Positions 40,511 to 49,600 of a stretch of DNA of 64,000 nucleotides are shown here, piece after piece. The stretch lies in assembly GCA_964019425.1 (NCBI GenBank), contig OZ025782.1, positions 186,001 to 250,000 on the forward strand. Reading direction: 5' to 3'. The notes under the pieces were generated by a model. That model saw only the letters and a program-made list of their open reading frames with translations. It was not told where the DNA came from and made no database searches. Made by a program: the position numbers and the translations under genes. The stretch is from Flectonema sp. DT1601 (taxonomy: Eukaryota; Euglenozoa; Diplonemea; Diplonemida; Diplonemidae). Numbering within the stretch: the stretch's first letter is position 1; each line of letters starts with the position of its first letter.

Positions 40511-41878
40511 TTATAGCTCGTCGATAGAATTGATTCCAAGAGCTCGAAGGTCGTCTTCTGTAAAGACTCCCTTAGGAAGGAAGTCTTTGAGTTTGATAGC
40601 GTGTTCGCGGAGGAGTTTTGCACGTTCTTGTTGAATGATTTGACGTTTTAAGTTCTCCATGTCTTCGTCCTTAGCACGGGCTAGGAGTTCTCTTTCACGC
40701 TCGGCTTCACGTTGTGTTTGACGTTCTGCAAGGAGACGATTAACTTCTCTGTTGTGCTCAGCTCTCTTTCTGTTTCGCTCAGCCATCTTCATTTGCTCAA
40801 TGCGGTCATCGTCAGCAAACTTCTCCATCATTCTAGTTCGGAACTTTAATTCTTCTTCAGCATCCTGTTCCTTTTGAGCAGCCTTCAGTTCCTTCTGCTG
40901 TTCATTCGCCTGGACCATCATCAGTCGTGATTTGATCTTGCGTTCCATTTCTTCTCTTGCTCGCTCTCTTTCCTTCTTTTCGACCAACTCTAAGTGGTAG
41001 TCGGCTATCAATTCTTCCATCTCTTCCTTTCTCTTTTGCTCTGAAGCAATCGCGCGTGACTGTTCTTCGAGACGTTTTTGCTGCATCGCTTCCTTTTCGC
41101 GTGCAGTTTTGAGGTTCTCTTCCTTTCTGCGAGCCTGTTCTTTCATAAACGCGACAATCTTTTGATCTTCTTCTTTGCGCCGTTCTTCATCAAGCTGTTT
41201 AAAGTGTTCTCTTTCCTCAAGATACTGAGTGATGTACATTTGCGCAACGTGCTGCTTGCGCAGCTTGTCTTCCAGTTTCGCCTTGTCTTCAGCTTGGATG
41301 CGGGAGACTATCTGGTCGACGACACGTTTTTCTTCCAAAAACTGCTTGTAAGCTTCTAAACGAGCAAGGTCACGGTCGTGCATTTGCTGCTCTAAAACAA
41401 CCTTTTGTTCTCGAAGTGTTTGTGTTCGATGAGCCTCTTGGTCTCTCTGGGCTTCGATTGCTCTGATGCGAAGTGCTTCAGTTTCGTGATACTGTTTCAT
41501 GTCAACTTCTCTTTCATGGACATGACGCTGTTTAGCTTCTTCTACTTGGCCTTGACGTTCTTTGTTCATGTAGGCTGCTTGGAGTCTTTGTTCTAATTCA
41601 CGTATCTCTGGAGCTTGTTCTCTCACTAATTGAGTGCTCTTCTCTTCACGAAGCTGATCAATCTGTCTCTTCTCTAATTGTTTTGCTAACGCCTCTTGTC
41701 TCGACATCTGTTTTTGATAGTTTTCCCGATCTGCTATTTCTCTCATCATTTCTTCTTCTCGTGACTCTTCGTCTTGTACCATTTTCAGACGATTTAATTT
41801 TCTCATTCGTTCGACTCTCTTCTCGGAGTTAATGTATCCCTGCAACACATTAGTCATGTTGCCAGTGTCTCGAGACAT
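40511..41878 (-). CDS. MNS1: MNS1-like ciliary protein (trichohyalin/plectin-homology type)
   Basis: This is a 455-residue, almost wholly alpha-helical, Glu/Arg/Lys-rich coiled-coil protein in a single exon. The segment IRELEQRLQAAYMNKERQGQ matches the diagnostic block of vertebrate MNS1 (ELREL...KLKAAYMNKER), and length is close to human MNS1 (495). MNS1 is a filamentous microtubule inner protein of motile-cilium doublets and supports outer dynein arm docking. The C-terminus FTEDDLRALGINSIDEL is non-coiled. Its presence is the main evidence that this organism builds a motile cilium or flagellum. Confidence 0.88.
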   Translation of the reverse strand: MSRDTGNMTNVLQGYINSEKRVERMRKLNRLKMVQDEESREEEMMREIADRENYQKQMSRQEALAKQLEKRQIDQLREEKSTQLVREQAPEIRELEQRLQAAYMNKERQGQVEEAKQRHVHEREVDMKQYHETEALRIRAIEAQRDQEAHRTQTLREQKVVLEQQMHDRDLARLEAYKQFLEEKRVVDQIVSRIQAEDKAKLEDKLRKQHVAQMYITQYLEEREHFKQLDEERRKEEDQKIVAFMKEQARRKEENLKTAREKEAMQQKRLEEQSRAIASEQKRKEEMEELIADYHLELVEKKERERAREEMERKIKSRLMMVQANEQQKELKAAQKEQDAEEELKFRTRMMEKFADDDRIEQMKMAERNRKRAEHNREVNRLLAERQTQREAERERELLARAKDEDMENLKRQIIQQERAKLLREHAIKLKDFLPKGVFTEDDLRALGINSIDEL

Positions 41879-42083
41879 CGTTTGGGTATTCGATTAAGAA
41901 AACACAAGAAGAAGTTTTATAATTTAACTATTGCTAGTCTGAAGAGGGAGAAAGTATTAATATAATGATAACTAAATGGTTTAAACATGTTGTATTTCAC
42001 TACAAAAGACGTGTAACGTGACGTTGTAAACAAACCAGATGCTCCTTTTTTTTTTTTTTTTTTTTTTTTTAAACAATCAACAA

Positions 42084-42497
42084 TTAAAGAGATTTATCAT
42101 TTGGGGAGAATTGAATTAAATCTCTACTCTCGTTCAGAGTAATTTGATAATTGTTGAAAACTCCTTCTCTTCCAATGGCTGCTCTAACATTGCTTCCTTT
42201 GTCTGCCCAGGCAACTGGAATAGTTGTAGGAGACGCCCCAGGACCTGGTTTCATTACCAACATACGAGGTGTGTAGCCGATTCGTCCTGTTGCTTCTGTG
42301 ACATAGTTGGAGTGAATCTCACCAGGGTGTTTCTGATATCCCATAGACCTACCCATCGTATACGGAAGTATGCTTTTCCAACTACCGCTGTCAATAATAA
42401 ATCGATCGCTTCTCCATTCTCCACCCGGTTTTTTAACTTCTAATTGCGGTGTTGGTTTCCAAACTACAGCATGTGGATCCCACTTACTCGACGGCAT
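42084..42497 (-). CDS. Small single-domain protein, possibly of retropepsin-like fold
   Basis: This is a 137-residue, single-exon cellular gene. RFIIDSGSWKSILPY resembles the D-(S/T)-G active-site strand of clan AA aspartic proteases, and AIGREGVFNNYQITLNE resembles the later glycine-containing strand of single-domain cellular members such as DDI1-type and predicted bacterial proteases. Only one D-S-G is present, so a protease would have to dimerise. The spacing is a little loose, so an unrelated beta protein remains possible. The ATG is preceded 14 bases upstream by TTTTTTCATTAG on the coding strand. Confidence 0.45.
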   Translation of the reverse strand: MPSSKWDPHAVVWKPTPQLEVKKPGGEWRSDRFIIDSGSWKSILPYTMGRSMGYQKHPGEIHSNYVTEATGRIGYTPRMLVMKPGPGASPTTIPVAWADKGSNVRAAIGREGVFNNYQITLNESRDLIQFSPNDKSL

Positions 42498-43672
42498 CGT
42501 AGCATCTCATTCTAATGAAAAAAAAAAAATAAAGATGAGATATAATAATATTATTCTAAGGTTATTATTGAAGAAAAAGGAGAAGCTGGGTTGATTGTGA
42601 TGTCGCTTCCTGTTACAATTAAAATATATTAAAATTATTTGACAAAAACTTTTTGTCCGAGTCACTTAACAGAAAGACTCATGAGTACAGTACATCGATT
42701 ACGCTAACAAAGGATTAATGAATTTAGAAGGGAAAAAAAAAAAAAGAAAAGATACATAAAAACCCCAACCTGCTACCCAAGAGAGTAGCACACGCACCAC
42801 GTCTAAAAGTGAATCGCGGTCAAATTATTTATAAGAAAACAAACACAGAGTAAGACTAAAAGGTTAGATATGACTACAGAAACTTCTCTTTTCCTTTTTT
42901 TTTCTTACTCATTTACATTTAGTTTTTTCGAAATCGAAATAAAACTTAAAGTTAAAAAACAATAACTAAACAGAGAACGAATTAATTACTTAAAATCAAG
43001 AAGTAGCTTCGATAAGAGGAATGAGATAAAAAACTTTCTCATTTGGTATAAATCCCTACCGTCCTACTCAAGACCGGCTTTTGAATACCGGACCTCGGCC
43101 GACTATGGGTGGATCGCTTGAGCATCATCCATTTTCGGGACCGGTTCATTCGGCAGGTGAGTTGTTACACACTCATTATCGGATGCCGACTTCCATGGCC
43201 ACCGTCCTGCTGTCTAGATGAACCGACACCCTTTGTGGGATCTGATGAGCGACCACTCGGACACCTTAAGTCAGCTCTCAGTTGCGTATCGGATGCCGAC
43301 TTCTATGCATGCGATGATCACCACTAATGCGATCAACATACAACTCCTACGTAGATACAGAGGGGATTACATCTCTTAAAGAAGAAGAAGAAGAAGAACA
43401 AGAACAAGAAAAAAAGAAAAGGTAATTTGGAGCTTTTTTTTTTTTTTTCCTCTCTCTCTTAAAACAAACAAACAAACAAACAAACAAACAGCGAGATATC
43501 AACACATATGTCAATTATCTTTTATATGTCAGCCTCAGGAATTAATAAGAAAATTCTCATCTGATGAAGTCAACCACCAGTTTGACAACAAAGGTAAGAC
43601 TAGTTAGTGAACATTGCAAGCCGCGAAAGATTCTTAAAAAGACTTTGTTGCTTCACGAGGGAATGAAAGAAG
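42498..43672. other. Spacer with rRNA fragment and simple repeats
   Basis: The gap holds A/T-rich DNA, (GAA)n at 43379-43410 and (AAAC)n at 43464-43490. The only recognisable content is the large-subunit rRNA fragment listed separately. Confidence 0.55.
43053..43286 (-). rRNA. Fragment of nuclear large-subunit (28S) rRNA
   Basis: On the minus strand the sequence reads through landmark LSU rRNA segments in correct order: TTAAGGTG, CGCTCATCAGA, GGTTCATCTAGACAGC, GGACGGTGGCCATGGAAGTC, GAGTGTGTAACAACTCACC, TGCCGAATGAAC, CGAAAATGGATGATGCTCAA and GAGTAGGACGGT. These correspond to one region of domain III-IV of eukaryotic 25/28S rRNA. Only about 230 nt are present, with no flanking rRNA. A 14-base piece (GGATGCCGACTTC) is duplicated at 43290. 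It is either an inserted rRNA fragment or a separate coding piece of a fragmented rRNA. Confidence 0.85.
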
Positions 43673-44905
43673 CTATCGTCTACCGGTTAATATTCTGTAA
43701 TGATTAAATAATTCTTTTACTGATGCGTTGAGGTCGCTTGGATCCGCTGGAACAACAACCATCGGAGACAACGGAGTGACAGCTACTCGTAGATCGTTAA
43801 CCAAACTTGTTATCGATGTAGCAAGTACACCCATCTGTGATTGTTTTATTTCAGTTATAGAAGCGCTGTGATGAAGTTCAGCTTGTAGAGCATCTAATTG
43901 CTTTGTAAGCTCGTGATTAATACGTTTAAGATCTCTAATTTCCGTAGTCGCTTCGAGATTATGTTGTTTTTGAAGTCGGAGTTTGTGACCTTTTTGAGAG
44001 GCAACCTTTGCAAAACAATCAGCTTTTTCTACTAACATACGACGTTCGATATCACCCTGGTCTAAGCAGACTTTCGCAAGGTTTGCTTCTCTTTCCCAAT
44101 ATTCATGGTCATAGGGACATGGGGTTGTAACTTCAACTGGGACTGTTCGAGTCACTACCGTTGGCAGTGACACATGCATTGGTTGTATCAACATGCTGCT
44201 ACTACCAGACAGCTTAGTTGAGATATTCTTATTGCGTATTTCACTTATGCTGTTGCTAAGCTGTTCATTCGTCTCCCTCAGAGCCTGTATTTGATCGCTG
44301 CTATTGCTATTTATTTTATTCAAAGATGTGAATTCATTTGCTTGTTCGTTGAGTTCCTGCTGGAGGGCTGAATTTTTTTCTTTTAATAAAACATTAGTTT
44401 TAGTTGTTTGCTCAAGATCTTCTTTGAGATAACTAATTATTTGATCATTTGCAGGAATTTGTCGGAACCTTGTCAACTCATCTGTTAAAGACTTGATTTC
44501 CAAGTGGTATTGTGAATGTTTTATTTCAGTTTCTTGCTGTTGATGTCGTGTTTCAAGTTCGTGTTCCAAACGAATAGTTTCTAAAGAATTTGTTAAGTTG
44601 TCGATAAGTTGCTGTTGTTGATTCTCTGCTGCCTCCATAGTTTTTATTTTTTCCTCAAGTTGCTCAATCTGCATCGACATTTCGACTTGTGAATTCGAAG
44701 CCTTTTCTCTCTCTGCCAATAACGCTTCTTCCGTACGGAGTAGTTGGGTTCTGAGTGCTTCTGTTGCGTGTGTTTCTTCCTCGAGTTCGCTTCTTATATT
44801 CGTCACTTCCGCCTCAACACGAATCTTCGCCTCGTCAAGTTCTTGACATTTTTGTCGTATTTTTTCTAACACATCTTTCTCTTGAACTTGCTGACTATCG
44901 CTCAT
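43673..44905 (-). CDS. Coiled-coil protein, unknown
   Basis: This is 410 residues in a single exon. Residues 1-235 are long heptad-repeat coiled coil (Glu/Gln/Lys-rich), then a short Ser-rich break. A conserved-looking patch TTPCPYDHEYWEREANLAKV (about 275-295) is followed by a second coiled coil (300-355). A C-terminal non-coiled part ends FNHYRILTGRR. I do not recognise a family. Such proteins are often centrosomal, ciliary or Golgi tethers, but nothing here decides. An A-run directly precedes the ATG on the coding strand. Confidence 0.7.
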   Translation of the reverse strand: MSDSQQVQEKDVLEKIRQKCQELDEAKIRVEAEVTNIRSELEEETHATEALRTQLLRTEEALLAEREKASNSQVEMSMQIEQLEEKIKTMEAAENQQQQLIDNLTNSLETIRLEHELETRHQQQETEIKHSQYHLEIKSLTDELTRFRQIPANDQIISYLKEDLEQTTKTNVLLKEKNSALQQELNEQANEFTSLNKINSNSSDQIQALRETNEQLSNSISEIRNKNISTKLSGSSSMLIQPMHVSLPTVVTRTVPVEVTTPCPYDHEYWEREANLAKVCLDQGDIERRMLVEKADCFAKVASQKGHKLRLQKQHNLEATTEIRDLKRINHELTKQLDALQAELHHSASITEIKQSQMGVLATSITSLVNDLRVAVTPLSPMVVVPADPSDLNASVKELFNHYRILTGRR

Positions 44906-45262
44906 CTTTTTTTTTTTTTTTTTCTTCCACTCTTCTTTCCCTTTAGATAATAAGGCAATAAAAACAACAAAAACAAAAGCAAAGTATCAAATAACATTCA
45001 CTCGCTCTGTCTATGAAAATCGTATCCTGATGAGAGAATGGAGGGTCAAATGAATTAAAATACATCGACATCACAGTGCTAACCAAGTATGATGCTAAAC
45101 CGTTTGAGGTATAAACAAATATAAAAAAACAACAACAAAAAACAAAACAAAAAAAAACAATCTTAGGCAAGGGGATACATACAGCAATTAACTGTATTTT
45201 CATTTTTTAAAAAATTATTTTTTGTGTGCTTTTTTTAATTTGCTTGTTTTTCAAGCTTTTTT

Positions 45263-46400
45263 AGATCAATCCGAAGGCCATGTGAGAAAATTGGGGGACA
45301 GGGTGACCATCGACGTGTTCTCTAACTATTTTCCATGGTCAATAGTTAGTTCAACGAGTTGCTCCTCTGTTGATAAAAAAAAGAGAGGAATAGTCGCTAA
45401 GCAGCAGCTGTACGGAGTTCCATAAGTAACACCGTCAGCCTAGAAACAACAAAGAATATGTTCCCTACAATGTTGCCTAACGAGCTACTAAATAAAATGA
45501 AATAAAGTGAACTAGAATATGGCCTGACACATCTCTTCGTCATAGTGCTGACGAAGATGAATCAAAATCAGTCCACAAGTTTCATCGCTCACAAGTTTTG
45601 CGCGGGTCAATATCGTCTTTTTTTTTTTTGATTTTTTTGATTTTTTTTTTTTTTTTTCCAATTTTCCTTTTCAGAAAACACCAACACGGCAAAATGCACT
45701 AAGTAACAACCAAACCATGCCTTCTCTTCACACGATAGGTCATGATCAGAGAAAAGGAATAGTTTGTGTCGTAGTTTATTGGCGTAACGATACTAATTGT
45801 TTTTTTTTTTCTTTTTCTAAACTTAAACAGACGAAGTGACCTCTTGAATGAAAATAAAAATTTAAGAAATGAAAGATTTCACTTCTAAATAGTGGAGCAG
45901 AGTGAAGTTATTTATGCCTCATCTGGAGCACCAGTCTTCTGACGAGCCTGTTCAGCAGCTCCAAGGAACTTGACTCTGATGGCACCGTTTCCGTAACAAA
46001 TGAGAAGGATCCAGTTGATAACCTGACACATGATGATACCTGCTGCTGCTGCACGTGCTGAGTCTCTAATCTCAGAATCGATGTTGTCATTGTCAGCCAA
46101 CTGAAGCCAGAACTCAGTCTGAGTCATCAAGTAAGCTCCAGCCATGGCACAGAATCCAACAATTACTTGAGACCATTCCTCAGCCTTGTCAGTGAACACT
46201 GCTACAATCACGCAGACCAACAAGAAGAATTCAAACCAACATCCCCACCACAGAGGTCTCATTGCTTCATTGGACAGGTTTGCCTTGTCATGGTAAGCTG
46301 CGGTACCCGCCAACAACAGAAGCCAGGCGATCAAAGTGAGGACTAGAAGAACGATGGTAACAACACGCATTTTTTGTTTTTTAAAAGTGTTTTTTTGGAT
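45263..46400. repeat. Tandem duplication, unit 1
   Basis: This unit carries the first Sho1-like gene plus about 650 bp of 3' flank. Its outer part is clearly related to unit 2 but diverged (for example CAATCCGAAGGCC against CAATCTGAAGGCA, both followed by GACGTGTTCTCTA). From about 45741 to 46385 the two units are nearly identical. Confidence 0.8.
45912..46370 (-). CDS. Sho1-like four-helix membrane protein, copy 1
   Basis: This is 152 residues. The start is the ATG at 46370 (MRVVTIV), which aligns exactly with copy 2; the longer upstream frame is not shared. Four membrane helices lie near 5-25, 43-60, 70-88 and 108-130. WWGCWFEFFLLVCVIVAVF, QVIVGFCAMAG and ARAAAAGIIMCQVINWILL follow the pattern of the membrane domain of fungal Sho1 osmosensors (W-x-V-V-Y-E...V-I-V...; AAAAG-F-I...V-x-x-I-W-I), without the SH3 domain. 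The tail is short and hydrophilic (QARQKTGAPDEA). Function is unknown. A membrane stress-sensor or MARVEL-like role is inference. Confidence 0.8.
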   Translation of the reverse strand: MRVVTIVLLVLTLIAWLLLLAGTAAYHDKANLSNEAMRPLWWGCWFEFFLLVCVIVAVFTDKAEEWSQVIVGFCAMAGAYLMTQTEFWLQLADNDNIDSEIRDSARAAAAGIIMCQVINWILLICYGNGAIRVKFLGAAEQARQKTGAPDEA

Positions 46401-46652
46401 AACTAAATAGCTGTGAGGAAAGTTACAATAAGTAAAAAGCTCGGTGACCAACAAATAATCCACGAGAATATCCTTCGAGAGGAGGCCGGCTGGTGTGTGC
46501 CTTGGCAGGCTGGTACCAAATTGATGCGCAAAAATGACACGGCCAACAAGGATCTTAAAAAACAACAACATACACGCTATTTTTGAAATTGTATCCTGTA
46601 AGAGAATGGGTTGGTTAATCGGTTTGTATATTTTTTAATACAACCAGGCAAA

Positions 46653-47725
46653 TAGACCAATCTGAAGGCAATGCGAGTAAATTTGGAGACGACAGAGACA
46701 ATTGACGTGTTCTCTATCTATTGACCATGGTCATTAGTTGGTTCAACGACTTGCTCCTTCTGTTGATCGAGAAAAGAGAGGAATTGCTGATAGAAACAAC
46801 AAAATAATTTGTTTCTAACAATGTTGCTTAACGAGCGATTAAGTTGGAATAAAACAAAACGAAAAGAGAGAAGAAGTACATGTGACGGAGACGACAGACC
46901 CCTTTCACAAGTTCTACATGCTTTACATTAGGGTCAGCTTCGCGTATCTTTTAATTTTCTTTTTTCTTTGAACTTTCTTGTACAGAAAATGCCCCCCCGG
47001 ATGGGTGACTAACTACATTTTGAGATTTTTCAAACAAGATTCCTTCTCTTTACACTTTAATTCATGATCAGAGAAAAGGAATAGTTTGTGTCGTAGTTTA
47101 TTAGCGTAACGATACTAATTGTTTTTTTCTTCTTTTTCTAAACTTAAACAGACGAAGTGACCCCAGTCATTGAATGGAAATAAAAATTTAAGAAATGAAA
47201 AATTTCACTTCTAAATAGTGGAGCAGAGTGAAGTTATTTATGCCTCATCTGGAGCACCAGTCTTCTGACGAGCCTGTTCAGCAGCTCCAAGGAACTTGAC
47301 TCTGATGGCACCGTTTCCGTAACAAATGAGAAGGATCCAGTTGATAACCTGACACATGATGATACCTGCTGCTGCTGCACGTGCTGAGTCTCTAATCTCA
47401 GAATCGATGTTGTCATTGTCAGCTAACTGAAGCCAGAACTCAGTCTGAGTCATCAAGTAAGCTCCAGCCATGGCACAGAATCCAACAATTACTTGAGACC
47501 ACTCCTCAGCCTTGTCAGTGAACACTGCTACAATCACGCAGACCAACAAGAAGAATTCAAACCAACATCCCCACCACAGAGGTCTCATTGCTTCATTGGA
47601 CAGGTTTGCCTTGTCATGGTAAGCTGCGGTACCCGCCAACAACAGAAGCCAGGCGATCAAAGTGAGGACTAGAAGAACGATGGAAACAACACGCATTTTT
47701 TGTTTTTTTTGTTTTTAAAGATAAC
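46653..47725. repeat. Tandem duplication, unit 2
   Basis: This is the second unit of the direct tandem duplication, in the same orientation, carrying the second Sho1-like gene. The homogenised block is 47063-47710. The sequence outside it has drifted by many substitutions and indels relative to unit 1. Confidence 0.8.
47238..47696 (-). CDS. Sho1-like four-helix membrane protein, copy 2
   Basis: This is a 152-residue product differing from copy 1 by one residue (MRVVS against MRVVT). The two 459-bp coding regions differ at three bases, two of them silent, and the 3' UTR next to the stop is also nearly identical. Both copies have TTCCTCACAG, a strong acceptor-like site, upstream of the ATG at comparable positions. 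The topology and Sho1-like character are as in copy 1. Conservation of the 5' AG in both copies supports its use in RNA processing. Confidence 0.8.
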   Translation of the reverse strand: MRVVSIVLLVLTLIAWLLLLAGTAAYHDKANLSNEAMRPLWWGCWFEFFLLVCVIVAVFTDKAEEWSQVIVGFCAMAGAYLMTQTEFWLQLADNDNIDSEIRDSARAAAAGIIMCQVINWILLICYGNGAIRVKFLGAAEQARQKTGAPDEA

Positions 47726-48061
47726 CAAAATAGCTGTGAGGAAAAAAAAGCAGATTCTCTACATCTTGTAACTAGTAGAAAACATCTCGCGAGGTCGAAC
47801 ATATTTTTTTGTTCCAACACATTAATTGAAAATTAAATACCAATTTAAAAAAAAAAACTCACAAAGTTATATTTTCGTCCCATCTGTTTTTTTTTTTTTT
47901 TTTCGGTCGGAAAATAAATAAATACCATTAGATATATATGGCTCCACGTAAAAGTGATGATTTTCTTAATTAAATTCCAATAGTACTCATGAGGGTTTCA
48001 GCACCCGATTTTTTTTTTATTTGATCCCGATATATGGGAACCGCAAGAAAAACACATCGGA

Positions 48062-48260
48062 TTAGGTTGGGGCAAAAGTATCCCGTTTTTTCAAAAATTG
48101 TGCATAATGTGAAAAAATTCATACTCAAAAACTACCTATTTTACAGTCAAAATGTGTACTTTTAATACTTTTTTATAAAAAAATCCACCATCTTTTTTAT
48201 ATACAAAATTGTTATATTCCAAATCTTTTTATACACCATGTTATTTATAGTTTCAGTAAC
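48062..48260 (+). mobile_element. Solo end of the pogo/mariner-like element
   Basis: It starts TTAGGTTGGGGCAAAAGTA, resembling mariner terminal repeats, and runs TCCCGTTTTTTCAAAAA, CAGTCAAAATGTGTACTTT and ATACACCATG to CAGTAAC. From TCCCG on it parallels 51170-51368, the right end of the larger element. There is no coding sequence. It is a truncated or internally deleted relative. Confidence 0.65.
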
Positions 48261-48293
48261 TAGTTAGTCAGTTATATAATCGCTCTAGGGAGG

Positions 48294-48373
48294 GTAACTC
48301 ATAGTAACAGAGGACCCAATCCGTAGCCATATCCGAGGATTTCGGTTGGATTGTTGAAGTAGCATCGACTGAA
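48294..48373 (+). repeat. Dispersed repeat D, copy 2
   Basis: This is the counterpart of 26983-27062 in the same orientation, sharing GAGGACCCAA(C/T)CCGTAGC and GGATTGTTGAA. A shorter related piece (TAACTCGCAACAGGGCAC) lies near 48572. Confidence 0.65.
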
Positions 48374-48654
48374 AGATTAATGAATACCTATCTTTCCGCC
48401 TCGCCTAACTTATTAAACTATCGAACTAATTTCGTTAAGGCCTTGAAACAAACGAATAAATTAATAAGTCAGTATGAGTTTTATTGTAAAAAAAAAAAAA
48501 AAAATATATTGTAAATTTTTTCTCTTTCCATACAAGTTGCAATTTTTACAATTCCAACATTATATGAAGCGCTAAGTAACTCGCAACAGGGCACACTATT
48601 GAACAACTGTCGGTCAGCATAATTACCACTTATAAAAATGATAAGTTAGTTAGT

Positions 48655-48870
48655 ATCATTAATTTTAGAACAGAAAAGTGAGAATAAGAAAAGTAGAGAT
48701 CAATAAAAGAAAAGTATTCATTTCTGCAGTTTCCTAACATCAAAGGGTAATAGAATATGTAGTTTCAGGCCTTAATCTTATACTACTTGTCCCTTTTTAG
48801 GCCTTCATCAGTAAGTTCTAAGGGACTTCATTCTATGTTGAAGTTGCTATCGTTCAAAGATAAAATCCCT
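48655..48870 (+). repeat. Dispersed repeat B, copy 2
   Basis: This is a close copy of 39808-40015. It keeps GTATTCATTTCTGCAGTTTC, GGCCTTCATCAGTAAGTTC and GTTGAAGTTGCTATCGTTC, with a small insertion of GCCTTAATCTTATA also seen in copy 3. Confidence 0.8.
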
Positions 48871-49600
48871 TTTATATGATAAGTTAGTTAGTTAGATAAC
48901 ATCACTGCCCGGGATAACGATGCAAAAAAAAAAAGGGGGGGGGGAAGACCGTTTGATTAGGTTCATACGAATATAAATGTCTGTATCGTATCAAAGTTCA
49001 AAAGGGGAAAATAGAGATCGTATAAAAAAAGGGAAGAGGGGGAGGTTGAATGTTTGAATTTGTAAAATACAACTATTTTTTTGTATCGCATAAACATAAA
49101 ACGATAATTTAACAATCTGTTAAGGATACAGTGAACTACGGTGATGCTTAGGGGTAAATAGAGATCACAATAAAAAAAAAGGGAGGGTGGATGGTATTTA
49201 ACCATTTATAGCATTGGAGCAGGAGAGAGAAAAAAAAAAGAGGCCCCAGAAATCTATCACAGCAGTATGATAGGCCTGGTTAATAATAATAACAATAACA
49301 AAACATTTAAGAAATCTATTCGTTGCTTTCGCAGACTGCTCAAAGAGAGCCTCCATTACTTTTAGGAAGTTGGACAGGTTTATGTAAACAAATCATCACA
49401 CAGAAGATATAATCAGAAGGCTGATCAGAATACTTATTTTTTTGTGAGGTTCTACATGTTGTTGGTATACATTACCAACAAAAAAAAAAAAGAATTTTAA
49501 AAAATCGTGCACCGAATCGAATTTTGGGCATCGCAAAGTTCCAAAATATTTTTTTTTCCCACTCAGATGACAAAACAAAGGGGGAAAAAAAAAAAAATAA
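48871..49600. other. Non-coding spacer
   Basis: This is A/T-rich DNA with G-runs (48927-48946) and two similar GGGGAAAATAGAGATC / GGGTAAATAGAGATCA patches around 49007 and 49150. I see no gene. Confidence 0.45.

Noticed and set aside
46371-46571. N-terminal extension of Sho1-like copy 1 to 219 residues
   Set aside because: The extension has no counterpart in copy 2 and crosses the conserved acceptor-like CACAG. The shared ATG at 46370 is the better start.
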